Shown here: positions 26,479 to 34,958 of the stretch, piece by piece
Layout of the letters: the number at the start of each line of letters is the position of its first letter
How positions within the stretch are numbered: the first letter of the stretch is position 1
DNA from: Sphingobacterium sp. GVS05A
Lineage (GTDB): Bacteria > Bacteroidota > Bacteroidia > Sphingobacteriales > Sphingobacteriaceae
DNA: 64,000 bases
NCBI RefSeq assembly: GCF_019969845.1
Contig: NZ_JAHXYR010000005.1
Coordinates: forward strand, 372,001-436,000
Direction of reading: 5' to 3'
Notes under the pieces: generated by a model
The model's input: the letters and a program-made list of their open reading frames with translations, nothing else
The model's database searches: none
Told to the model about the DNA's origin: nothing
Made by a program: the position numbers and the translations under genes

Positions 26479-27030
26479 TTATTGGTGAGCAGGTTTGTAA
26501 TATAGAATTGTAGCACCGCCAGCAAAGGTTTTTGTCTTTAGGTATGTCAGCTGTATTTTTCTGTTTATGTTATTGAACAAAGGCAAACCATTTCCAGCGA
26601 TAACGGGATGAATACAAATTTGATACTCGTCTATAAGGTCGCTTTTTGTTAATGCGACAATTAGACTAGGACTACCTATCAAAATATCTTTGCCCGGTAA
26701 CTGTTTAAGTGCCAGAAGTTCGTCAACGATAGTTCGGTTTGCCAGTCTTGCACTATCCCAATCCAGATTTTTTAGGGTTCTTGAAAAGACGACTTTTGGT
26801 ATCGCATTCATGACATGTGCAAATTCGTCTGAGGATTTATTACCACTGGAGGTTTTCAGGAAGGCCCGCCAATATTCCATGAGCTGGTAGGTTATTCTAC
26901 CATATAATATTGTACCAGACTCACGTAATAAGTCTGTATAATGTTGATGAATTTCATCATCTGGAAGCATTAAGGTATGATCACAAAAGCCGTCTAGGCT
27001 CATATTAATCGCTGCAATTACTTTTCTCAT
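26479..27030 (-). CDS. Dihydrofolate reductase family protein (RibD C-terminal-like)
   Basis: Small cytoplasmic reductase-fold protein of about 183 aa, common in soil bacteria; substrate usually unknown. The RibD-C/DHFR-like pattern is visible: start RKVIAAINMSLDGFCD, GTILYGRITYQLMEYW, VVFSRTLKNLDWDSARL, GKDILIGSPSLIVALTKSDL, IDEYQICIHPVIAGNGLPLF. I prefer the Met at 27030 (MRKVIAAI), which is the family start; another Met lies three codons upstream at 27039. Convergent with the phosphoethanolamine transferase gene. Confidence 0.8.
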   Translation of the reverse strand: MRKVIAAINMSLDGFCDHTLMLPDDEIHQHYTDLLRESGTILYGRITYQLMEYWRAFLKTSSGNKSSDEFAHVMNAIPKVVFSRTLKNLDWDSARLANRTIVDELLALKQLPGKDILIGSPSLIVALTKSDLIDEYQICIHPVIAGNGLPLFNNINRKIQLTYLKTKTFAGGATILYYKPAHQ

Positions 27031-27166
27031 AGCGCGCATAATATTTCAATGCATTGAATTTACGAAAAAGTAAGGGACTGTTGACTTTTGAGAGAAAATA
27101 ATAGGAGCTAATAAACTCATTACTGAAGATTGAGACAGACAGACTCTTTATGAGAAATTGAGAGCC

Positions 27167-27751
27167 CTATTCGTCTATAATAGTTAAGTTACTGATTACT
27201 TCGAAATTTGATACATGGTAATCATCTCCAAAAAATAATCCATTGATATAATGTTGGATTGGGTAAAAAAGGTCTATTGGAATGCCTGTATAGAAGGTTT
27301 TGAAATCGTTTGGAATAGAGTAAGCATGATTATACCTTCCCTTGCCAAGACTGATACCGCCTATTTTTTTTAGGTAGCCAGTTATTTTGTGTTTAGTGGA
27401 ATTGGAAAACTCTTCACTTGTCTCCAGGAAATAATCCTGAATATAAAAATTTCTTATATTTTTCAATTTGATCGGGGAGCTTTTATCCAGCTTTATTCTC
27501 CGGGAATAGGATATATCAGTTAAAATGCACGTCGCTTTCTGCACTGTTGAGACATCAATAAAATAATCTCCATCGACCAATAGATGCTTACTATCTTTAT
27601 AGATGCCTAGAATCATCTCGTTGATTTCTCTATCGGAATAATCCATTATATTTGAAGATCTCCCAAACTTTTCGAATTGCAGTCCGCTATCTTTGACATT
27701 TTTCCTGATTTTGTTTAGCTCATATTGCTGAAAAGTTCTTATTTTTTCCAT
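27167..27751 (-). CDS. Hypothetical protein (194 aa)
   Basis: Unrecognised. Soluble, no signal peptide, Tyr/Phe/Ile-rich with an N-terminal helical part (MEKIRTFQQYELNKIRKNVK) and a strand-rich middle (HLLVDGDYFIDVSTV, ATCILTDISYSRRIKL). C-terminal half includes GISLGKGRYNHAYSIPNDFK and DLFYPIQHYINGLFFGDD. The ATG at 27751 is the likely start. Isolated between two minus-strand genes with its own gaps; lower G+C than the flanking genes, which may point to acquisition. Confidence 0.6.
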   Translation of the reverse strand: MEKIRTFQQYELNKIRKNVKDSGLQFEKFGRSSNIMDYSDREINEMILGIYKDSKHLLVDGDYFIDVSTVQKATCILTDISYSRRIKLDKSSPIKLKNIRNFYIQDYFLETSEEFSNSTKHKITGYLKKIGGISLGKGRYNHAYSIPNDFKTFYTGIPIDLFYPIQHYINGLFFGDDYHVSNFEVISNLTIIDE

Positions 27752-27906
27752 ATCCGTTGCGCATTATATTTAGCACTTTAAAGATAATTTTAAAACTTTG
27801 CTTTCAATATCTTTACAGGCATCTAATTGCAATTTGAATCAAATCTAATTTAACAGTACGCTAACGCTTAGCTAACAAATCATCCAATATTGGCGTGATT
27901 CTGCTA

Positions 27907-28800
27907 TTAAAAATCAAATTTTCTAGAGGTCATACGACCCTGACCTTTCAGGTCTATTCGGTGGAGGTATAGTTCCAAAACCCCATAGGCATTTTCATTG
28001 CTGGTTTCGATCATCCCTTCAAGTGTAATCATGGGAATCCCTTTATAGTTGCCGAAGTTACCGGGATGATGATGTCCTGAGATAACTGCTTTCACACGAG
28101 GGTATTTTTCAATTACGGCCAGTATATCCCTGTTGTTGAGTGTTTCAAGTCCGTTTTCTGGAAATAAGGGATGATGGGTAAAGATGATGACATTCTTAGC
28201 ATCTTTTTCTGCTTTTTTTAGCTGTTTTTCCATCCATGCAAGTTGTTGTGTGCTGATGCCACCATTCCATGGTTGTGTATTTTGCCGTTGCTCGAGTTTC
28301 AGCTGATTATTTAATGCTTGCCAAGCAGAGTGCTCCGCTGATGTTGCGGATGTTGCGTATTCGCTAAGTTCATTGGTGTTGAGGAGAATAAATAACCAAT
28401 GCCCTTTTTCTACGGTATAGTAGGGGGCGGGCATGCGATAAGCCTTGTAGAGTGTGGCGCCGTCTTTCACATCAACATAATCATGGTTGCCAAGTAAATT
28501 GTAAACTGGTGCCTTGAGTTTGTCCAGATGCCGTAAAGCCGGAGTCAAATCTTTTGTCCCTACATCGACTAAATCTCCTACAATAACCGTAAAATCCACA
28601 CCAGTTGCATTTATTGCTGTCGTTGCTGAATCTAATTTCGAAAGGGAATTGCGGTAAAATCGACTCCCTTTGGTGTCCTGATCAGCGTATTGCGGGTCTG
28701 CAATTAAACCTATTTTCAATGGAGCATTCTTTTGTTGGCCCATGCTCTTACCATGTAAGAGGACACATAAAATGGAGAAGACTAAAATTTTAATTTTCAT
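27907..28800 (-). CDS. Exported calcineurin-like metallophosphoesterase
   Basis: 297-aa periplasmic protein with signal peptide (MKIKILVFSILCVLLHGKSM). The metallophosphoesterase motifs are in order: DPQYAD near residue 36, GDLVDVG, GNHDYVD, FTHHPLFPE and SGHHHPGNFG. The family resembles the ADP-ribose/CDP-alcohol phosphatase type of class III phosphodiesterases, with many Bacteroidota members; the substrate is not predictable. Monocistronic, 267 bp behind the M20 peptidase gene. It is distinct from the membrane-anchored homologue at 20609. Confidence 0.87.
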   Translation of the reverse strand: MKIKILVFSILCVLLHGKSMGQQKNAPLKIGLIADPQYADQDTKGSRFYRNSLSKLDSATTAINATGVDFTVIVGDLVDVGTKDLTPALRHLDKLKAPVYNLLGNHDYVDVKDGATLYKAYRMPAPYYTVEKGHWLFILLNTNELSEYATSATSAEHSAWQALNNQLKLEQRQNTQPWNGGISTQQLAWMEKQLKKAEKDAKNVIIFTHHPLFPENGLETLNNRDILAVIEKYPRVKAVISGHHHPGNFGNYKGIPMITLEGMIETSNENAYGVLELYLHRIDLKGQGRMTSRKFDF

Positions 28801-29067
28801 TCTGGATTATTTTAGATTTTGAATGCCATCGGGCATCTATTGGTTATATTCCTATTAAGTTGTTAAACTTTTCGAAATAGATGCCATTAGGCTTCTGTAT
28901 CGAAAAAGAGCCGACCAGACTACTGATTTTAAATTTGGTTCCAATTGCTTAATCGTTGGTTCTTACAAACATACGTGATTTTTTGACTTTTAAAAGCGGA
29001 AATTAATAGCAATCGCTTACATACTTGCATAAAATTCAGAAAACCATAGTGCTACACTAGATAGCCA

Positions 29068-30618
29068 TTATTTAGATGATGGTATTTGCCCGTCATAATT
29101 TCGCATAATATAATAGAAATACGTAATCATTTTCATATAGTTTTCGATACTGATATATTCATTGGTACTGTGCATGCTTTGCTGTTCGGAATGATTGATT
29201 TTGATTGGCATAAATCGGTAAATATTCCTACTGAGCTCTTGGTATTTGACGGCATCTGTACCGCCGACGGTCAGGTATGGTGTAACAATAAGATCTGGGT
29301 ATAACTTTCGGATGGAGGCTTCCATCATCTGATAGGCTTTTGTATCGCTGGGGGATACGTTGGAGGCCTCCCGGGCATTATCAACCTGTTCTATTTCGAC
29401 ATTAAATCCCGCTGTCGCTTTCTTAACGTGTGCTTGAACTTCCTGAATTGTATTTTCGGGCAATAGCCTAAAATTGACAACAAATTCGACTTCTGGTGAC
29501 AGTACATTGGGGGCATCGCTGCCTTTCATCATCGTCAGCGCTGTGGTGGTGCGTACCAAGGCGTTGGTCGAATGATTTTTGGTTAACTGGGCAAGTAGCA
29601 TAGGTTCCATCAACCATCTATTTGCTATCGCAAAGCGCGAAACAAATGGCATTGAACCACCGATCTGTTGGAAAAAACGCTGAATAAGTGGACTGATCAT
29701 TGGTTTCATCTGCTGTTCTTCGAGCCGTTGCATGATCACCGCGGCTTTGCCAACGGCCGTTTCAGACGGTGGCATTGAAGAATGTCCACCTAAACCTTTA
29801 ACTTTAACCTTTAAAGACAGGAACCCCTTTTCGGCACAGCCAATTAGCGCGACATCTGAATTAACTCCTTTAACAGATCCTTTCTCGATAATGAGTCCAC
29901 CCTCATCGTAGACAGCTTCGAATCGAAGTCCCTTACGCTGGAAATCTGCAGCAATTTTGCTTGCCCCAAGTTCGCCCCCAACTTCCTCATCAAAACCAAA
30001 CGCAAGGTAGATATCACGTTGAGGCCTTTCCTTATCCAGCAGTATTTGCTGCATGGCTTCAAGTAATGAAAAGAGCATCCCTTTCATATCCAATGTTCCG
30101 CGCCCATAAATCCGACCATCTGCTACTGCACCAGAAAAAGGGGCATAATCCCAATCTTCTGATATCGTGGAAACTGGGGGGAGTGGTTTGTCTGAAGGAC
30201 GGAAAACATGTTCGGATTTGTTTTTAATTTCAGCTGACCCCGGAGGAACAACATCATAATGGGACAAAAATAGGAGTGGTAATAAATTGCTATTGCTACC
30301 CTTAAGTTTAAAAACTAAACCATAGGAATGGACTGTATAGATCTCCAATTGTTGGTGAATAAGCGGATAACTTGCTGCGATATACTGCTTAAAAGTATCA
30401 AAAGGGGCGTATACAAATAAATTGGGGTCACCATTGGAAACGGATGGTATTTTAATTCCCCCAGCTAATCGGGATAAGATGCTATCATTGCTTATGGGCT
30501 GGAATGCTTGTGCATCGGATTTTTTTGTCTTGGTGAAAGGGAAGAGCAATGTGTTGATCACTAAACCAATAAAAATCACAATCAGCAATAACAATAGAAC
30601 CAAAAGTAGCTTCTTCAT
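29068..30618 (-). CDS. M20 family metallopeptidase (PM20D1/carboxypeptidase S-like)
   Basis: 516-aa peptidase with an N-terminal membrane anchor or signal (MKKLLLVLLLLLIVIFIGLV). Zinc-binding motifs of M20 are present: LSHYDVVPPG near residue 117, GRGTLDMKG, GFDEEVGGELGA with the catalytic Glu, DEGG, and the late His in IKINHSEQ. A lid/dimer domain lies between (GLGGHSSMPPSETAVGKAAV). The long loop and N-terminal anchor put it with PM20D1/CPS-type enzymes, which act on N-acyl amino acids or dipeptides. Convergent with nothing; the next upstream gene is divergent in function. Confidence 0.88.
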   Translation of the reverse strand: MKKLLLVLLLLLIVIFIGLVINTLLFPFTKTKKSDAQAFQPISNDSILSRLAGGIKIPSVSNGDPNLFVYAPFDTFKQYIAASYPLIHQQLEIYTVHSYGLVFKLKGSNSNLLPLLFLSHYDVVPPGSAEIKNKSEHVFRPSDKPLPPVSTISEDWDYAPFSGAVADGRIYGRGTLDMKGMLFSLLEAMQQILLDKERPQRDIYLAFGFDEEVGGELGASKIAADFQRKGLRFEAVYDEGGLIIEKGSVKGVNSDVALIGCAEKGFLSLKVKVKGLGGHSSMPPSETAVGKAAVIMQRLEEQQMKPMISPLIQRFFQQIGGSMPFVSRFAIANRWLMEPMLLAQLTKNHSTNALVRTTTALTMMKGSDAPNVLSPEVEFVVNFRLLPENTIQEVQAHVKKATAGFNVEIEQVDNAREASNVSPSDTKAYQMMEASIRKLYPDLIVTPYLTVGGTDAVKYQELSRNIYRFMPIKINHSEQQSMHSTNEYISIENYMKMITYFYYIMRNYDGQIPSSK

Positions 30619-30759
30619 AATAGCGTTGTTTGCGGTGGAACGTTTATATCAATACCATCTCAAATAGAGACCTACGGATAAAAACATCATACTGCCCACT
30701 TTGTTTTAGCTTGAGACTTGGAGCCCGAATCAACCAGCGCAAATGTTATTTGAGAATTA

Positions 30760-31854
30760 TCAAATCAAGTCAAATTCCATTTCCGATGTTTCCCTGCCAT
30801 TGACAATAATGGAAATCTTATGTTTACCAATATAGAATTTTCTGGTGGTTATTACTTTAAATGATTGTCTGCGTTCAATCCGATTTTTTTCAGCTGATAG
30901 ATAGATCTTCTCGCTAATCTTAAAGACTTTACGGGACATTAAACCATTTGATTTTTGATAATATAATCCATACTCCAAGCGGAGTGGTTTTGATTGCGCA
31001 TGTGTATTTTCGATCTGAAATGAAAAAAAGACATATTCACCAATTTTTACATACGGTGTCTCAATGCGTAGATCGGAAACTTCAAAATCTGTTCCGTCCA
31101 AACCATAATAGTGTAAAATCTCTGGATGCCCTTGCTTAAGTAATGTGCGGCAGCCGTGTTTAATGATTCCGTCTGTATCTTTACTGATCCCTTTCCAATT
31201 TTTCGCAATGGCCAGCAAAATATCAGGGTTATCTTTAGAGATATCGTTTAAATTGTTAGCGACACTTCTTCTTACAGTTTCTGATACATCATTTTTTAGT
31301 AAATCCAAAATCGGCAAAATCGGGCTTGGATCTTTCTTCAGAAAGGGGATAGCCATAGCCCAGGGTAGTCGTGGACGAATACCTTCGCTTGCTAAACGGC
31401 GAACTTGTGCATTCGGGCTTTGCGCCCAGTGTTCCATTACGCTGATCATCTGTTCTCTATATTTGATAATAAAGGGGCGAACAGCAAATTCACAAGTGAT
31501 GAATTGTGTAATTATTTCTAGCGACCGCACGGCTGTTTCGAAATGATCAATACCATAAGTTTCGATGTAGTCGGGGAATATAATATATTCAAGTCCACCG
31601 CGATATCCTGCCACAATTAGATTCTCAACAACTTGGGTGATTAAGGCGATTGCTTCGGGAAAATTGGATGGCATAAATTCGTGCAAGGTTTGTGTCGTAT
31701 GTTTGGTCCTTTGCTTCCATTCCATATCGTTGAAATCAGCGCTGAAGATTCTTGTAATAAATTGCTCTTTATTGAAATCAGGATTTACGCGACTAAACTG
31801 ATCCGCAAGTAGTTGATAGAAATCGAGGGAATAAATATCTTTAATAAGACTCAT
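30760..31854 (-). CDS. DNA alkylation repair enzyme (AlkD-like HEAT-repeat family)
   Basis: 364-aa cytoplasmic protein made of alpha-helical HEAT-like repeats (HWAQSPNAQVRRLASEGIRP, RLPWAMAIPFLKKDPSPILP, DLLKNDVSETVRRSVANNLN), the layout of AlkD-type DNA glycosylases that remove 3-methyladenine and 7-methylguanine. The C-terminal 100 residues are strand-rich (SDLRIETPYVKIGEYVFFSF), an immunoglobulin-like extension found in a Bacteroidota subgroup. Assignment rests on the NDISKDNPD and RRSVANNLND signature; activity is inferred. Monocistronic, minus strand. Confidence 0.75.
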   Translation of the reverse strand: MSLIKDIYSLDFYQLLADQFSRVNPDFNKEQFITRIFSADFNDMEWKQRTKHTTQTLHEFMPSNFPEAIALITQVVENLIVAGYRGGLEYIIFPDYIETYGIDHFETAVRSLEIITQFITCEFAVRPFIIKYREQMISVMEHWAQSPNAQVRRLASEGIRPRLPWAMAIPFLKKDPSPILPILDLLKNDVSETVRRSVANNLNDISKDNPDILLAIAKNWKGISKDTDGIIKHGCRTLLKQGHPEILHYYGLDGTDFEVSDLRIETPYVKIGEYVFFSFQIENTHAQSKPLRLEYGLYYQKSNGLMSRKVFKISEKIYLSAEKNRIERRQSFKVITTRKFYIGKHKISIIVNGRETSEMEFDLI

Positions 31855-32039
31855 AAATATTGTAGATAATTCAAATATATATTAAATGAAGATGTGGACA
31901 CAAGTTGACTAAAATTCCATTGGACCAAGCCTTTAGTTAAAAACAAAGCTATATCATAGAAATGACAACTGTCTGTCAATAGCTAAAAATTTGAAGAATA
32001 AATAAGACATTATGGCTCCAATAAATTTCAATAATGGTA

Positions 32040-32462
32040 TTACTCCTTTATCTGTTGCATAAGCTTATGAAGAAGTAAAGTAAGTGTTTTTAATTCATCC
32101 TTTGTCAAAGAGCGTGAGGCTTTTTTTGCAATACTTTCCCTAAAGTTTTCCGAATTATCAATGATATATCGTCCTTGATCAGTCAGGGTAAGATCAAAAA
32201 ATCTACGATCTATTGTCGATTGCTGTTGCTTGATAAGCCTATTTTCGGTCAAAAATTTAAGCTGCCTGGAAATAGCGGCCTGACTTATTTGAAAGGCTTC
32301 AGCGATTTGCTTACCAGTAACCTGACGACCTCTATAAATATATTCCATTATATTGTAATGTGTGGCGGTCACCCCATGTATATTTCCTCGGTTCATATTG
32401 GCTAATATAAAACACTGTAGGTCTGTAAAGACCTGATAAAAATCAGTTTCGCTCTTATTCAT
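32040..32462 (-). CDS. MarR family transcriptional regulator
   Basis: 140-aa winged-helix dimer protein. The DNA-binding region is clear: THYNIMEYIYRGRQVTGKQI, AEAFQISQAAISRQLKFLTE, NRLIKQQQSTIDRRFFDLTL, followed by the C-terminal dimerisation helix. It is divergent from the UvrA-like gene, with 71 bp between the start codons, so the pair probably shares a control region and MarR likely represses the UvrA-like gene and itself. The spacer contains TTAACTTTGTTAA-type partly symmetric sequence (near 32475-32490), a plausible operator. Confidence 0.85.
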   Translation of the reverse strand: MNKSETDFYQVFTDLQCFILANMNRGNIHGVTATHYNIMEYIYRGRQVTGKQIAEAFQISQAAISRQLKFLTENRLIKQQQSTIDRRFFDLTLTDQGRYIIDNSENFRESIAKKASRSLTKDELKTLTLLLHKLMQQIKE

Positions 32463-32533
32463 AAAACAATAGTTTAGTTAACTTTGTTAAGTATTATGTT
32501 TAACTAGGTTAATCAATATCAAAGATAATTAAA

Positions 32534-34789
32534 ATGGATTATATCGTCATTGTAAATGCAAAGCAAAACAATCTGAAGAATATTTCGCTCAACATTCCCA
32601 AAAGAGAGATCACTGTTTTCACGGGTGTATCCGGTTCAGGAAAATCGTCTCTGGTATTCGAAACGATTGGAGCAGAAGCACAGCGGCAGTTTAACGAGAC
32701 TCAGACGAGTTTTATCAGAAATCGTTTGCAGCACATCGGGGTTCCAGAAGTAGATAAGATTGAACACTTAAATGTACCTATTATTATCAATCAAAAAAGG
32801 CTAGGTGGGAACGCCCGTTCCACGGTAGGCACAGCTACAGATATCTATAGTTCATTGCGATTGCTTTTTTCTAGAATGGGTGCTCCGTTTGTGGGATATT
32901 CCAATGTGTTTTCATTTAACAACCCAGTGGGTATGTGCCGTGAATGTGAGGGACTTGGTTTTGTGCAGACCCTTGACATTACACGACTTTTGAATATGGA
33001 AAAATCTTTGAATGAAGGTGCAATCGCATTTCCGACATTTCAGCCCGGAGGATGGCGTTTAACTCGATATACTTTATCTGGATATTTTGACAATGACAAG
33101 AAATTAAAAAATTATAGCAAATCAGAATGGGAGATGCTTTTGAATGCGACAGAACATAAACCCAGATTCCCTGACAAACAATGGGGAAAGACTGTGAAAT
33201 ACGAAGGCTTAATTCCTCGTATCGAAAAGGCATTCTTAAAAAAAGATTCGAAGGAGAATATAACTCGTAAAAAGGCTCTCAAAAATATTATAATCACAAA
33301 AAAATGCCCTGTATGTAATGGCACAAGGCTAAATAGAAAGGTGCTATCGTGTAAAATATTGGGTAAAAGCATCGCGGATTGTGCATCACTCTCCGTGGAC
33401 GAGCTACTCGAATTCATAGGTGCAATAAATTCCAAGACCTATCAGGTATTGTTAAATGAACTGAGCAAGAAATTACATGATTTAGCCACTATTGGCCTTC
33501 AATACCTGACTTTAGACAGACGTACAGATACCTTATCTGGCGGAGAATCCCAACGTATCAAGATGGTACGTAATCTCGGTAATAGTTTAACTGACTTGCT
33601 CTATATTTTTGATGAACCGAGTATTGGTCTTCATCCCAAAGATTTGCAAAATATCGGAACAATTATTCAACAGATCAAAGAGAAGGGCAATACTGTAATT
33701 ATTGTAGAACACGATCCAGATTTAATTAGAATTGCGGATTGGGTTGTCGATATGGGGCCGGGATCGGGAAAATCAGGTGGTAAAATTGTCTACGAAGGCA
33801 AATTTGAGGGACTGCAATATTCAAAAGGAAAAACAGGATCTTACTTTGGCCAATGTTTCGATTTCAATCACACTCCAAGAAAGGCCCAAGGTTATCTGGA
33901 AATAAAGAATGCGAGCTTGCATAATTTGAAAAATATCCATGTAAGAATACCCAAACAGGTGCTTTCTGTTGTTACGGGTGTCGCCGGTTCAGGTAAGAGT
34001 ACGCTGATCAACAAAGTATTGCCAATGTTTTATCCAGAGATCAAAGTAGTTGATCAGGCACTTTTTGCGGCCAGTGTACGTTCAAATCTGCTCACTTATC
34101 TTAATTTATCAGATATGATCAGGAAGCTTTTTTCAAAAGCAAATAACGTCTCTGATAAACTATTCAGTAGGAATAGTTTAGGGGCATGTGAAAATTGCGG
34201 CGGATTGGGCATAGAGAAAATTGATCTGGCTTTTATGGATGATATTGAACAACCTTGTGAGCTATGTGGTGGTTCAGGATTCACAGCACTGGTACTAGAT
34301 TATCATTACAAGGGTAAAAATATAGTCGATGTCATGAATATGACTGTCACGGAGGCAGCTGTATTCTTTCCCGATGAGTCCTTTCATGATACTTTTAACA
34401 TGTTATCCAACCTTGGCCTAGGTTATCTTAGCTTAGGACAGCGACTGGATAGCTTTTCAGGTGGTGAACGACAGCGCCTGAAGCTTACACGGGAACTCAA
34501 CCAAAGTAACGGTATAATAGTGCTCGATGAACCAAGTACGGGATTACATCCATCTGATACACAAAAACTACTGAACTTTATAGATGAACTTGTGAAAAAT
34601 AGGAATACTGTTATTGTGATCGAACATAATCTTGACATCATTGCTCAGGCGGATTGGGTGATCGATATTGGTCCAGGAGCTGGCAAATATGGTGGTGAGC
34701 TGCTCTTTGAAGGAACAGTGGCTAATCTGTTGGAAGACAAGATATCACTAACTGCTATATATTTAAGGCAGCACTTAAAAATGACTTAG
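32534..34789 (+). CDS. UvrA-like ABC excision protein (short UvrA paralogue)
   Basis: 751-aa double-ABC ATPase of the UvrA family, shorter than housekeeping UvrA (about 940 aa). First half: Walker A GVSGSGKSS, zinc motif CRECEGLGF, CPVCNGTRLN, ABC signature LSGGESQRIKM, Walker B IFDEPSIGLHP. Second half: GVAGSGKST, zinc pairs CENCGGLGI and CELCGGSGF, FSGGERQRLKL, VLDEPSTGLHP. The first ABC lacks most of the UvrB-binding insert, as in UvrA2/DrrC-type paralogues linked to antibiotic or DNA-intercalator tolerance. Divergent from and probably repressed by the MarR protein. The substrate is unknown. Confidence 0.85.
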   Translation: MDYIVIVNAKQNNLKNISLNIPKREITVFTGVSGSGKSSLVFETIGAEAQRQFNETQTSFIRNRLQHIGVPEVDKIEHLNVPIIINQKRLGGNARSTVGTATDIYSSLRLLFSRMGAPFVGYSNVFSFNNPVGMCRECEGLGFVQTLDITRLLNMEKSLNEGAIAFPTFQPGGWRLTRYTLSGYFDNDKKLKNYSKSEWEMLLNATEHKPRFPDKQWGKTVKYEGLIPRIEKAFLKKDSKENITRKKALKNIIITKKCPVCNGTRLNRKVLSCKILGKSIADCASLSVDELLEFIGAINSKTYQVLLNELSKKLHDLATIGLQYLTLDRRTDTLSGGESQRIKMVRNLGNSLTDLLYIFDEPSIGLHPKDLQNIGTIIQQIKEKGNTVIIVEHDPDLIRIADWVVDMGPGSGKSGGKIVYEGKFEGLQYSKGKTGSYFGQCFDFNHTPRKAQGYLEIKNASLHNLKNIHVRIPKQVLSVVTGVAGSGKSTLINKVLPMFYPEIKVVDQALFAASVRSNLLTYLNLSDMIRKLFSKANNVSDKLFSRNSLGACENCGGLGIEKIDLAFMDDIEQPCELCGGSGFTALVLDYHYKGKNIVDVMNMTVTEAAVFFPDESFHDTFNMLSNLGLGYLSLGQRLDSFSGGERQRLKLTRELNQSNGIIVLDEPSTGLHPSDTQKLLNFIDELVKNRNTVIVIEHNLDIIAQADWVIDIGPGAGKYGGELLFEGTVANLLEDKISLTAIYLRQHLKMT

Positions 34790-34875
34790 GATACAATAAA
34801 CAGGATCTACTCTTAGATCAGATTAAAAGTTTGATCTCATATTTAGGAATCCTAGGATAGAAAATATGCCATAAT

Positions 34876-34937
34876 ATTACAAATCAATTCCGTAATTCTG
34901 TAATGATTTACTCCAGGTTTGTGGCCAAATTTGTAAT
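34876..34937. promoter_or_regulatory. Spaced inverted repeat upstream of copA
   Basis: ATTACAAAT (34876-34884) and ATTTGTAAT (34929-34937) are perfect inverted 9-mers, 44 bp apart, ending 21 bp before the copA start codon. Candidate regulator binding or looping site; weak on its own in AT-rich DNA. Confidence 0.3.
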
Positions 34938-34958
34938 GTAAGATTAATACATACAGAT

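Noticed and set aside
28820..28905. Repeated ATGCCAT-type words between two minus-strand genes
   Set aside because: Only two partial copies with several mismatches; not distinguishable from chance.
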